NCBI RefSeq assembly: GCF_004758605.1
Contig: NZ_CP038511.1
Coordinates: 344,148-408,147, forward strand
Length of the DNA stretch: 64,000 bases
Source of the DNA: Deinococcus metallilatus
GTDB lineage: Bacteria; Deinococcota; Deinococci; Deinococcales; Deinococcaceae
Direction: 5' to 3'
The notes below the pieces were generated by a model. The model saw only the letters and a program-made list of their open reading frames with translations, was not told the origin of the DNA and searched no databases. Of this stretch, positions 45,367 through 55,897 are shown piece by piece (position 1 is the stretch's first letter; every line of letters begins with the position of its first letter). Position numbers and translations under genes: made by a program.

Positions 45367-45687
45367 TAGCGCGGTACCCATCCGGAACCCGACCAGCACG
45401 CCTAGCCCCAGGGCAACCCTGCTCGCCCTGGTGCCTGCCCGGGTCCATGGTGTCCGGCGGGCGGGGGAACGGCCCGGCGACGGGGGCGGATGGGGCGGGT
45501 TCGTCAGGGCGCTGGCCATGCCCGGGAGGCCCTGACCCCGGTCCCGGCGCCGGGGTGACGCGGCCCGCGGAGGCAGGCGCCACGCGACCAGCGTGACCTC
45601 GCTCAAGCTTGGGGCTTCCCGAGGCGGGCGCCGCGCGGCGGGCCAGCAGGTGACCGCCCGCTTCCCCACGGGGCGGCGCCACACCGT
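45367..45687. other. Region between the insertion sequence and YibE/F gene
   Basis: About 320 nt. The minus strand may contain the upstream part of the interrupted gene, but I cannot decide on a frame: RVALGLGVLVGFRMGTAL reads like a membrane helix in one frame only. No promoter is obvious. Confidence 0.4.
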
Positions 45688-46782
45688 TCACCCGGTGTGC
45701 TGGTCCGCGCGGTGCAGGGGAGCTTCGACCCGGCCTCGCTGCCGCGTCCCCATCCACCACGCCGCCAGCCCGGTGCTGAGCGGCACGGCGAGGAGCATGG
45801 TGATCAGGGCGATCAGCAGTCCGGCCAGTTCGGAGAACAAGGCCTCGCCGTTCAGGGTCACCCACATCGGGGTCGTCCCGTTGGCCCGGAGCAGGAGCAT
45901 CAGGGGCAGCGCCCCCGCCGCGTACCCCAGCACCAGGACGGTGACCATGCTGCCCACGTGGTCCCCGCCCACCTGCATGCCCAGGGCATACAAGCGGCGG
46001 ATGGGCAGGCCCGGCTGGGTCTGGGCGACCGTCTCCACCACAGAGGCCTGGGTGACGGTGACATCGTTCATGGCACCGAGCGCCGAGAGGACGACCCCGA
46101 CGACATACAGGCTCAGCGCGTTGATGCCGTAGGATCCCTGGGCGACCACGGCCGCCCGGTCCGCGGTGCCGCTGAGGTGCGTCAGGTGCGCGACGAGGAG
46201 GGTGAGGAAGTACCCAGCGGTGGTCGCGGTCCACAGGGCGGTCAGGGCGGCGTGACTTTTCCAGTTCCACCCGTGGACCAGGTAGACGCAGACGGCCAGC
46301 ACGGCGCCCAGGGCCGGAATGGTCAGGGGGGCACTGCTGTGCCCGGACAGCAGCGCGGGCAGGATGAACACCCACAGGGCCAGCAGGGTGAGGGTGCTGC
46401 CCAGGATGGCCCGGAAGCCCTTACCGCGCGCCACCGCGACGGCGATGACCATCACGGCGCCGAGCAGCCAGCCCAGGTACGGGGTGCGAACCGGGTCATT
46501 CAGGACGTAGTCTTTGCCCGTTTTGTAGATGACCACCGGCTCACCCCGGGTGTAGGTGGGGCCGTCCGCGTAGGAGAGCGCGTTCACGATCTCGCCGTCT
46601 TCCAGGGTCACCAGCACCTCATCCTCGCTGTACCGCTGCTCGTAGGTGCCGCGCAGGTACGTGCCCAGGGGGGCGGGCGACTCGGGGAGGCGGACGCATC
46701 CCCCCAGCAGCAGGGGCAGCGCGGCAAGGAGCGGCAGGAGGAGGCGTGCCGGCCACGGAACACCAAGGGGGAGGACAGGCAT
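45688..46782 (-). CDS. YibE/F-family membrane protein
   Basis: 364 aa. The N-terminus is a signal with a lipobox-like end (LLLGGCVRLP). A short external domain (about 35-105, RGTYEQRYSEDEVLVTLEDG) is followed by eight membrane helices with the family motifs GYGINALSLYVVGVVLSALG, AMNDVTVTQASVVETVAQ and ALGMQVGGDHVGSMVTVLVL. Transport function is unproven for the family. TATGAT lies 11 nt before the ATG, next to the repeat CTGTA-x3-CTGTACAG. Confidence 0.9.
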   Translation of the reverse strand: MPVLPLGVPWPARLLLPLLAALPLLLGGCVRLPESPAPLGTYLRGTYEQRYSEDEVLVTLEDGEIVNALSYADGPTYTRGEPVVIYKTGKDYVLNDPVRTPYLGWLLGAVMVIAVAVARGKGFRAILGSTLTLLALWVFILPALLSGHSSAPLTIPALGAVLAVCVYLVHGWNWKSHAALTALWTATTAGYFLTLLVAHLTHLSGTADRAAVVAQGSYGINALSLYVVGVVLSALGAMNDVTVTQASVVETVAQTQPGLPIRRLYALGMQVGGDHVGSMVTVLVLGYAAGALPLMLLLRANGTTPMWVTLNGEALFSELAGLLIALITMLLAVPLSTGLAAWWMGTRQRGRVEAPLHRADQHTG

Positions 46783-46965
46783 GGGCGAACCGCATCATAC
46801 CTGTATGGCTGTACAGATCTCATGGGTACGACTGGGCCTGCACGAAGGCGTCGGGCGCGACGAGTCCCCGGGACGCCGGGATGCGGCCGGTGGCCCCAGA
46901 GCGGGTCAGGACCAGAGTCCAGAATCCTGATACGTCAGGGACTTGGCGTTGCCAGGCGGGCGCGA

Positions 46966-47469
46966 TCATGCGGCAACACTCGTGCCCTCACGCCTCTCAC
47001 GTAGGGTAGCGATACGCGCGTTGGGCAAGCGGCGCAAGTCACGGGTCAGCACCCGGGCGACGGCGTGAGGGGTGCCGGCCGCCGCCCACACCGCGTCCAA
47101 CTCCAGCAAGGCGTCATCCAGCAGCGTGACCAGCGAGCGGACGTGACCCACCGGCGGCACCCCGCCGACCGCAAAGCCCGTGCATTCCCGCACGAACGCC
47201 GCGTCCGCCTTCCCCACAGCCTCGCCCAGGCACTCGGCCAGGCGGGTCTCGTCCACGCGGTCACGACCGCTGAGCATCACCAGCACCGCCTCGCCACCCC
47301 CCATGCGGAACACGAGCGACTTGGCGATCTCCTCCACGTCACACCCCAGGGTGGCGGCCGCCTCCGCGGCGGTGCGTGTGTAGCCGGGCAACTCCACGAC
47401 CTCGGCGGGAACACCGAGCGCGCGCCAGGCGTCCTGAACCTTCCGGGCGCTGGGCGCCAGGTCAGCCAC
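46966..47469 (-). CDS. YbaK/ProX-family tRNA-editing deacylase
   Basis: 167 aa. Family motifs: EIAKSLVFRMGGGEAVLVML (catalytic Lys), SGRDRVDETRLAE and FAVGGVPPVGH with the G-G-x-x-P-x-G-H signature. Such proteins hydrolyse Cys-tRNA(Pro) or related mischarged tRNAs. The GTG at 47469 is chosen because GGAGGG lies 5 nt upstream; a TTG 8 codons earlier is possible. The 183 nt up to the YibE/F start hold no gene. Confidence 0.9.
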   Translation of the reverse strand: MADLAPSARKVQDAWRALGVPAEVVELPGYTRTAAEAAATLGCDVEEIAKSLVFRMGGGEAVLVMLSGRDRVDETRLAECLGEAVGKADAAFVRECTGFAVGGVPPVGHVRSLVTLLDDALLELDAVWAAAGTPHAVARVLTRDLRRLPNARIATLRERREGTSVAA

Positions 47470-47670
47470 GGTGCCCTCCACGAGCAGGGGCAACGGTGAA
47501 CGGCACGCAACACCTGGGACCGGCGCACATAGTGGTGATGGTATGTGATGCCCCCGCCGGTCAGCACGAGGTCCGGGTCACAGGTCCACTCGCCACGACC
47601 AGCCCCCTCCTCAAGTGGGCCTGGCGTGTTGGGCGGATGCACGGCGTCCTTCACGCGGCTGCGCTGGGGT

Positions 47671-48055
47671 ATGTTCGACGCCCATACGCTGTCCGGCTTC
47701 CTGGTGGCCGCCGTCGTCATCGCGCTCACCCCCGACCCGACTCAATGCTGGTGCTGCCCGGTCGCTCATGGGTGGGCGCCGCACCAGTGTGGTGACCGCC
47801 CTGGGCAGTCGCCCCCGCCTTCGAGGTCGTGAAGTTCGCGGGGGTCGCCTACCGAATGTACCTGGGCGTCCGGGCGTTGCGAGACCGGGCCACACCCCTC
47901 CTCCCCGACCGGGCGGTACCGGTGAGTGGGGCGAGGGCGTTGTGGCAGGCGGTGGTGACGGACGTGCTCAATTCGAAGGCGGCGCCGTTCTTCATGGCGT
48001 TTTTGCCGCCATTCGTGCATAGGGTCACGCCAGCAGGGCGCGGAAATGAACGCTA
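47671..48055 (+). pseudogene. Decayed LysE/RhtB-family exporter gene
   Basis: The first 29 codons (FDAHTLSGFLVAAVVIALTP) match the start of LysE-type amino-acid exporters. After a frame change GGRRTSVVTALG appears, then VVKFAGVAYRMYLGVRALRD, and finally WQAVVTDVLNSKAAPFFMAF in another frame. These are successive pieces of one family with the middle deleted and at least two frameshifts. It ends at a short open stretch near 48,055. Confidence 0.8.
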
Positions 48056-48153
48056 AGCCGCCTACAGTTTTCCTTGCTGGGCTGAGCCCAGGAAGGGCCG
48101 TGAGTGACCATACGCGAGGCAGAGCGACGGCACCCACCGTCCCCCCTCTCCCG

Positions 48154-48186
48154 CTTGACACGAGCTTAACAGCACCCCCCTAGCCT
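48154..48186 (+). promoter_or_regulatory. Direct-repeat operator and leaderless promoter of the DUF305 operon
   Basis: CTTGACA (48154-48160) and CTTAACA (48165-48171) form a direct repeat 11 bp apart. Exactly 9 nt later is the -10 TAGCCT (48181-48186), then 6 nt and the ATG at 48193. The layout equals that of the envelope regulon boxes but with other half-sites. The response regulator of this operon is the likely ligand. Confidence 0.72.
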
Positions 48187-48192
48187 GCACGC

Positions 48193-48759
48193 ATGCGGAA
48201 AACACTCCTGACCGTGCTGGCCCTGGGCGCCCTGCCCACCCCGGCCCTCGCCCAGATGAACCACGGCACTATGCACATGGCCACCCCCGCGACCGGCATG
48301 AACCCGCCGATGGACCTGAGCGCTCTGAAGGCGATGACCGGCAAGGCCTTCGACCGCGCCTTTCTCTCCATGATGATCCCGCACCACCAGGCCGCCGTCG
48401 CCATGAGCCAGGCCGTCCTCGGCACCCGGGACCCCAAGGTCAAGGCCTGGGCGAACACCATCATCCGGGACCAGAACCGGGAGATCGCCCAGATGAACAC
48501 CCTGCTGAAGAGTTACGGCGGCGCCGACAGCGAGATGCAGGCGAGCATGATGGGCGACATGGCGAGCAGCGTGAAAAGCGCCAGCAACAAGGACCGCGCC
48601 TTCGTGCAGGGCATGATTCCGCACCACGCCTCCGCCATCGACATGGCGAACCTCGCCCTCCAGAAATCGCAGAACCTCAGCGTGCTGGGGCTCGCCCGCG
48701 ACATCACCCGCGCCCAGGCCGCCGAGATGTACGACTTCAAGGCCTACCTGCTGCGCTGA
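48193..48759 (+). CDS. DUF305-family secreted protein (CopM-like)
   Basis: 188 aa. Signal peptide (LTVLALGALPTPALAQ), a Met/His-rich start (MNHGTMHMATPATGM) and two copies of the DUF305 motif, FLSMMIPHHQAAVAMSQ and FVQGMIPHHASAIDMAN. Met and His are suited to copper or silver binding outside the membrane. First gene of an operon with a response regulator and kinase, from which it is separated by an attenuator-like hairpin. Confidence 0.9.
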   Translation: MRKTLLTVLALGALPTPALAQMNHGTMHMATPATGMNPPMDLSALKAMTGKAFDRAFLSMMIPHHQAAVAMSQAVLGTRDPKVKAWANTIIRDQNREIAQMNTLLKSYGGADSEMQASMMGDMASSVKSASNKDRAFVQGMIPHHASAIDMANLALQKSQNLSVLGLARDITRAQAAEMYDFKAYLLR

Positions 48760-48775
48760 GCGTCCGCGACACCGT

Positions 48776-48802
48776 GCCCCACCCCTCCGGTGGGGCTCCT
48801 TT
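48776..48802 (+). terminator. Hairpin between DUF305 gene and response regulator
   Basis: GCCCCACC (48776-48783) pairs with GGTGGGGC (48789-48796) around a 5-nt loop, followed by TCCTTT. It probably attenuates transcription so that the DUF305 protein is made in excess over the regulator. Confidence 0.65.
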
Positions 48803-48828
48803 GTGCCCCGCCTCCCCCCGGAGACCCC

Positions 48829-49497
48829 ATGCCCAACGTCCTGATTGTGGACGACGACCCCGCCATCCTCGAAATCCTGCGCGCCTACCTCGCTGCGGAA
48901 GGACACACGGTTCTGGAAGCGGCCGACGGGATTCAGGCCCGCACCCTGCTCCCCCGTGCCGACCTCGCCATCCTCGACTGGATGCTGCCCGGTGTGTCTG
49001 GCCTGGAACTGGCCCGGGAAGCTCGGGCCGCCCGCCTCGACCTGCCCATCCTGATGCTCACCGCACGAGGGGAAGAAGAAGACAAGCTGCGCGGTCTGGA
49101 CCTCGGCCTCGACGACTACGTGGTCAAGCCCTTTAGCCCTCGGGAGGTCGTCGCCCGGGTCCGCGCCCTGCTGCGCCGGGTGGGCGTCCGCGACACGGTG
49201 AGCAGCGGGGGCCTGGAACTTGACCTGCGCGCCCGCACGGCGACCTTGGACGGGCAACCCATCGACCTCTCCAAGCTGGAATACGACCTGCTGGCCGCGC
49301 TCGCCTCCCACCCCGGCCTCGCCTGGACCCGGGAGCGGTTGCTGGAACGGGTCTGGGGCCAGGACTTCCCCGGCACCGAGCGGGTGGTGGACGTGCATGT
49401 GACGGGCCTGCGCAAGAAGCTCGGAGATGACGCCGACCGACCCCGTTTCATCGAGACGGTGCGGGGCGTCGGCTACCGCTTCAGGACCGACACTTGA
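48829..49497 (+). CDS. OmpR/PhoB-family response regulator (metal-responsive)
   Basis: 222 aa. Receiver: DDD (about 8-10), phospho-acceptor Asp in LAILDWMLPGVSG (about 50), Thr in MLTARG and Lys in YVVKPFSP. Winged helix: LSKLEYDLLAALASHPGLAW, then VDVHVTGLRKKLGDD and FIETVRGVGYRF. GGAG lies 5 nt before the ATG. Placed after a DUF305 gene and before a kinase, it resembles copper- or metal-responsive systems. Confidence 0.94.
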   Translation: MPNVLIVDDDPAILEILRAYLAAEGHTVLEAADGIQARTLLPRADLAILDWMLPGVSGLELAREARAARLDLPILMLTARGEEEDKLRGLDLGLDDYVVKPFSPREVVARVRALLRRVGVRDTVSSGGLELDLRARTATLDGQPIDLSKLEYDLLAALASHPGLAWTRERLLERVWGQDFPGTERVVDVHVTGLRKKLGDDADRPRFIETVRGVGYRFRTDT

Positions 49498-49510
49498 GCG
49501 AGGAGGTCCC

Positions 49511-50605
49511 GTGAAGCTCTACCCCCGCCTGTTCCTGTCGCACCTGCTGGTCATCCTGATCGCCGTCGGCGCCATGCTGGTCCTGACCGAACTGCTCGCC
49601 CCCGCCTTCGTGCGCCACCACGTCGAGCAGATGGTGCGCCTGATCGGCCCGGACGGGGCCAGCCTGCGCCCCGACCTGGAACGGGGGATGCGCCGCACCC
49701 TCAACTCCGCCCTGCTGGTGTCCCTCCCCCTCGCGCTGCTGGTGGCCGCCCTGACGGCCCTGCTCTCGGCGCGGCGGGTGGTGCGGAGCGTGACCCTGCT
49801 GCGGGACGGCAGCCACGCCATCGCGGCCGGGGAGTACCGGCGGCGCCTGCCCGAGGAGGGCCGCGACGAGCTGACCGACCTCGCGCGGCACTACAACCGG
49901 ATGGCCGGGGCGCTGGAGCGGGTCGAGCAGGGCCGGGTGGAACTGATCTCGAACGTGGCGCACGAACTGCGCACCCCCCTGGCCGCCCTGCGTGGGTACG
50001 CCGAGGCGCTGAGAGACCGGGTGCTGGCCCCCGAGGTGGCCTCGGACGCCATCGTGCGGGAGACAGTGGCGATGGAACGGCTGGTGCGGGACCTGAGCCT
50101 GGTGTCCCGGGTGGAGGCGGGCGCCGTGGAGCTGCACCCGACGGACTTCCGACCGGGGGAGTTGCTGAGGGCCGCGCTGGAGCGCTTCGAGGGCGCCGCT
50201 CAGGACCGGGGCATCCACCTGGCCCTGCAAACGGACGACCCTCTCCCACGGGTCACGGCGGACTTCGAGCGGGCCTCGCAGGTCCTGGCGAACCTGCTCT
50301 CGAACGCCCTGCGGCACACTCCCAGCGGCGGGTCCGTCACGCTTGCGGCCCACGCGGCGGACGGTCGGGTGACCTTTGAGGTGCGGGACACCGGGAGCGG
50401 CATTCCCGAGGAGCACCTGGGCCGCATCTTCGAGCGGTTCTACCGGGTGGACCCGGCGCGGACCCGGGGCGAGGGAAGCGGGGTGGGCCTCACCATCGCC
50501 AAGGGCCTAATCGAGCGCATGGGCGGCACGCTCACCGTCACGTCGGGGCCAGGAGGCAGCACGTTCGGCTTCACGTTGCTGGCCGCCCATACGGGGAGCA
50601 CCTGA
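49511..50605 (+). CDS. Sensor histidine kinase (metal-responsive)
   Basis: 364 aa. Transmembrane helix near 8-30, a short external loop of about 40 residues, second helix near 75-95, HAMP, then HisKA with LISNVAHELRTPLAALRGYA, and an ATPase domain with N-box LANLLSNALRHTPSGG, FEVRDTGSGIPEEHLGRIF and GEGSGVGLTIAKGLIE. GTG start with AGGAGG 4 nt upstream. The small sensor loop suggests direct metal binding or sensing within the membrane. Confidence 0.94.
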   Translation: MKLYPRLFLSHLLVILIAVGAMLVLTELLAPAFVRHHVEQMVRLIGPDGASLRPDLERGMRRTLNSALLVSLPLALLVAALTALLSARRVVRSVTLLRDGSHAIAAGEYRRRLPEEGRDELTDLARHYNRMAGALERVEQGRVELISNVAHELRTPLAALRGYAEALRDRVLAPEVASDAIVRETVAMERLVRDLSLVSRVEAGAVELHPTDFRPGELLRAALERFEGAAQDRGIHLALQTDDPLPRVTADFERASQVLANLLSNALRHTPSGGSVTLAAHAADGRVTFEVRDTGSGIPEEHLGRIFERFYRVDPARTRGEGSGVGLTIAKGLIERMGGTLTVTSGPGGSTFGFTLLAAHTGST

Positions 50606-50765
50606 GGTCTTCCCATTGGTCGCTGTGAGCCGAAGTCGGACAAACGCCGCCCCAAAGGGCGACGTTTTGTGGCTTTTGGGGGAGCGCCAGCCGTGGCGCG
50701 GAAACCAACGCTCAGCCTCCAGCACCTCGCTCTCACCGGGCCGGTCCAGGTCGGCGAAGGGGCCG

Positions 50766-50927
50766 TCAGGCGCCCTGCGCGAGCAGAGGAGACAGCTCAA
50801 CGTGGTCCCGCCCCAGCACGTTGACGTGCTCGAACAGCAGCGGTGACCGCCGCACGACATCCTCCAGCAACACGGTGGCCCCCGCCGCCTTCAGGTGATT
50901 CAGGATGGTGTCGAGGCCGCCCTTCAT
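50766..50927 (-). pseudogene. C-terminal remnant of a Tn3-family transposase
   Basis: The minus strand ends with LDTILNHLKAAGATVLLED, then SPLLFEHVNVLGRDHVEL. This matches the very end of Tn3 transposases (helix, then LSPLGxEHINLxGxY). Only about 53 codons remain. No complete terminal repeat is visible. It marks a former transposon edge beside the metal-resistance genes. The 160 nt before it hold no gene. Confidence 0.65.
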
Positions 50928-51036
50928 GGCACCGAGACGTTCAGGGGCGCATCGCGGGGATGTGACGGCCACACACGCCGCCTGACCGGAGAGGGGGCAA
51001 GGAGCGGCCGGGTGGCCGCTCCTTCCGTCTTACGTC

Positions 51037-51282
51037 TTACTGCCGGTGTTCGGGGTGGGGGTCCTCGCTCAGCCACTGCTGATGCACCTGCTCGTGGTTC
51101 AGCTTCAGGTGCACATGCTCGTCCACGTGATCCACCGCGCTCAGCGGCAGCCAGTGGTGCGTCCCCGAGTCGTCCCGGCTCAGCTTGATGTACTCCCCGT
51201 CTACCCGGTCCACCTCGCCGTGCCGGTGCCCGTCCGCGCAAATCACCGGCATGTGCTCCTGAATCTGTGCTCCCGTCGTCAT
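51037..51282 (-). CDS. DUF2171-type protein (copy A)
   Basis: 81 aa: HMPVICADGHRHGEVDRVDG, EYIKLSRDDSGTHHWLPLSA and a His-rich end HVDEHVHLKLNHEQVHQQW. It is a PRC-barrel-like or DUF2171 protein of unknown role, closely related to the gene at 51,997. GGGAGGTC lies before the ATG. About 95 nt upstream is a TGAA-N6-TTCA palindrome that matches metal-operon promoters here, so metal control is possible. Confidence 0.82.
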   Translation of the reverse strand: MTTGAQIQEHMPVICADGHRHGEVDRVDGEYIKLSRDDSGTHHWLPLSAVDHVDEHVHLKLNHEQVHQQWLSEDPHPEHRQ

Positions 51283-51375
51283 GGTCTGACCTCCCTGGGT
51301 CCGCCTCCATCCTCCGGTCTCTCCGGGGAGTGGGACAGCCCAAGCGCGACCTTATTCCTCTTTTGTGCGCATGTA

Positions 51376-51389
51376 TGAACAGTTGTTCA
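51376..51389 (-). promoter_or_regulatory. TGAA-N6-TTCA operator upstream of DUF2171 copy A
   Basis: TGAACAGTTGTTCA is a perfect 4+4 palindrome with flanking TA/AT, equal in spacing to the site at 63857-63878. It is the typical shape of an ArsR/SmtB operator. Confidence 0.6.
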
Positions 51390-51450
51390 GTCAATATGGA
51401 CGGGCGTGGCTCACCTGTGCCCCCGTGAAGCCGCAGGAGGGCATCCATCC

Positions 51451-51672
51451 TCAACCGTTCATTCTTCTGCTCACCTGGAAGCCCACCCGGAATTGCCCCT
51501 GACCCTCCGCGAGATTCAACAGCAGGGGGTGGTCCAGCGCGAAAGGGAGGACCACGACGAGTACGGCCGTGGGGCTCATGGCTCCCGACCGATGGTCCCG
51601 CGCCACGACGAGCATCATGAGCGCGACCGCCACCACGAGGACCGGCACGACTGGGGACACCATGACGAGCAT
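51451..51672 (-). CDS. Possible small membrane protein
   Basis: 73 aa. Two hydrophobic stretches (VMVSPVVPVLVVAVALMMLV and TAVLVVVLPFALDHPLLLNL) and strong third-position G/C bias. The opposite strand also reads as a His/Glu-rich frame, but with less regular codons. No good ribosome-binding site. The rest of 51,283-51,996 holds nothing else I can support. Confidence 0.42.
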   Translation of the reverse strand: MLVMVSPVVPVLVVAVALMMLVVARDHRSGAMSPTAVLVVVLPFALDHPLLLNLAEGQGQFRVGFQVSRRMNG

Positions 51673-51996
51673 GGCGGGACCACCGCCGGCACCACGATTG
51701 AGGGCCTCTGCAAAGCGTCGAAGAGTGCCAAGACTGGATGACCGACAACCTCACCTCTGAATGGCCTCTCCGGGGACCAAGACCTGATGCCTGGCCGGAC
51801 CATATCTTTGCCTCGTTGAGCGTGTCAGCGTGGCGAACGATGGGGTTCCGGTCATCCGGTGGGGTTAATCGGGCGGTTGAGCGTTCGACCTCTCCCCTTC
51901 ATGGAGCCGAACGCAGAAGGTCCACCGCCGACCTCTCTCAGGATGGGGCCCGGGGACGTCCGTATGGACGTCCCCGGGCACTGATCTCTTGACGGA

Positions 51997-52242
51997 TTAC
52001 TGGCGGTGTTCGGGATGGGGGTCCTCACTCAACCACTGCTGGTGGACCTGTTCGTGGCCCAGGTTCAGGTGGACGTGCTGATCCACATGGTCCACGGCAC
52101 TTATGGGCAGCCAGTGCGGCTGTGCGGAATCGCCCCCCGACAGCTTGATGTACTCCCCGTCCACGCCGTCCACCTGGCCGTGATCCATTCCGTCCGCACA
52201 CTTCACCGGCATGCCTGGCTTGATCTGCGACTGCATCGTCAT
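51997..52242 (-). CDS. DUF2171-type protein (copy B)
   Basis: 81 aa, about 70% identical to copy A: GMPVKCADGMDHGQVDGVDG, EYIKLSGGDSAQPHWLPISA and an identical last 16 residues (HEQVHQQWLSEDPHPE). AGGAGG stands 6 nt before the ATG. The two copies lie in the same orientation 715 nt apart and could have arisen by a local duplication. Confidence 0.82.
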   Translation of the reverse strand: MTMQSQIKPGMPVKCADGMDHGQVDGVDGEYIKLSGGDSAQPHWLPISAVDHVDQHVHLNLGHEQVHQQWLSEDPHPEHRQ

Positions 52243-52329
52243 CGGGTGCCTCCTGTCCAGACAGCGTACGTTCTTCTTTCCAAGGTGGAAATGAGCCTCC
52301 TGTCAACCCCGCTTCATGGCTGAACAGAC

Positions 52330-52358
52330 TTACATATGAATGTTCACTCAGGTATACT
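52330..52358 (+). promoter_or_regulatory. Promoter and operator of the ZntA-type ATPase gene
   Basis: TTACAT (52330-52335), a 17-nt spacer and TATACT (52353-52358), then 6 nt and the ATG. The spacer holds TGAATGTTCACTCA, which fits TGAA-N6-TTCA with one mismatch, so a repressor bound here would block the promoter. Confidence 0.65.
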
Positions 52359-52364
52359 GAACCC

Positions 52365-54911
<2,547 letters not shown>

Positions 54912-54914
54912 GCC

Positions 54915-55169
54915 ATGCCCGAGATCACGCTCTACACCGTCCCGAACTGCGCGGACTGCCAGGCCATCAAGCGGCTGCTGACCCGCCAGGGCGCCGCCTT
55001 TACTGAGAAGAACGTGCGAGGGGACCCGCAGGCCCTGGCGGAGATGCAGGCCAGGGCGCAGGTCCGCATCGCCCCCGTCACCGTGATCGGCGAGCAGGCC
55101 TTTTACGGCCCCTTCGACGACCAGCGCCCGCGGATTCTGGCGGCCCTGCGGGGAGAGACCGCCGCTTGA
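54915..55169 (+). CDS. Glutaredoxin/NrdH-like thiol protein
   Basis: 84 aa thioredoxin fold: ITLYTVPNCADCQAIKRLL has the C-x-x-C pair (CADC), and IAPVTVIGEQAFYGPFDDQR the cis-Pro and GSH-site region. It reduces disulfides or binds metal-stressed thiols in the cytoplasm. It starts 3 nt after the ATPase stop and its TGA overlaps the TTG start of the ZIP-like gene (TTGA). Confidence 0.9.
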   Translation: MPEITLYTVPNCADCQAIKRLLTRQGAAFTEKNVRGDPQALAEMQARAQVRIAPVTVIGEQAFYGPFDDQRPRILAALRGETAA

Positions 55170-55897
55170 ACGCCCTCACCGTGCAACTCCTGTCCCTCAC
55201 GTCGATCCCGGTGGCGGCCACCTTGCTCGGGGGCGTCCTCGCCAGCTACCGAACCCCCGGCGAGCGGCTGCGCTCCTTCGTCCAGCACTTCGCCGCGGGC
55301 GTGGTGTTCGCCGCCGTGGCGGGCGAACTGCTGCCGGAAATCACCCGGGGCCACCAGCCGCTCGGCGTGGTGATCGGCTTCTCGCTGGGCGTGGGCCTGA
55401 TGCTCGTCATCCGGCACCTGGCCGGGCGCCTGGAACGTCCGGCAGCGGGCGGCTCCGCCCCGCGTGGGAACGTCGGCCTGGTGACCGTGGTGGGCCTCGA
55501 CGTGCTGATCGACGGGCTGCTGATCGGGGTGGGCTTCGCGGCGGGCGCGCGGGTGGGCACGCTGCTGGTGGTGGCCCTGACGCTGGAACTGCTGTTCCTG
55601 GGTGTCTCGGTGGCCTCCAGCCTGGGCCAGTCCGGCACATCCCGGGGCCGCACGGTCCTCACCGTGGCCGGGCTGAGCCTGCTGGTGATCGTGGGCGCGC
55701 TGCTGGGGGGGACGCTCCTCCAGGGGCTCTCGGGTCTCGCCCTGGAGATCGTGCTGTCCTTTGGCGCGGCGGCCCTGCTGTTCCTGGTGACCGAGGAACT
55801 GCTCACCGAGGCGCACGAGGTCAAGGAGACGCCGCCCATCACCGCCGCCTTCTTCGCGGGCTTCGTGGCCCTGTACCTGCTGGAGTTGGCGTCGTGA
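55166..55897 (+). CDS. ZIP-family-like metal transporter
   Basis: 243 aa with about seven helices. HFAAGVVFAAVAGELLPE and VVGLDVLIDGLLIGVGFAAG correspond to the ZIP motifs, although the usual His of the HN-x-x-DG motif is replaced (LDVLIDG). The last third has SFGAAALLFLVTEELLTEAH, again with the paired Glu. It may move zinc or other divalent ions. TTG start coupled to the glutaredoxin gene. Confidence 0.75.
   Translation: MNALTVQLLSLTSIPVAATLLGGVLASYRTPGERLRSFVQHFAAGVVFAAVAGELLPEITRGHQPLGVVIGFSLGVGLMLVIRHLAGRLERPAAGGSAPRGNVGLVTVVGLDVLIDGLLIGVGFAAGARVGTLLVVALTLELLFLGVSVASSLGQSGTSRGRTVLTVAGLSLLVIVGALLGGTLLQGLSGLALEIVLSFGAAALLFLVTEELLTEAHEVKETPPITAAFFAGFVALYLLELAS

Noticed and set aside
51406..51741. 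His/Glu/Asp-rich plus-strand frame resembling a metal-binding protein
   Set aside because: It is the complement of a hydrophobic frame with better third-position bias, and its His runs mirror the Val codons of the other strand.
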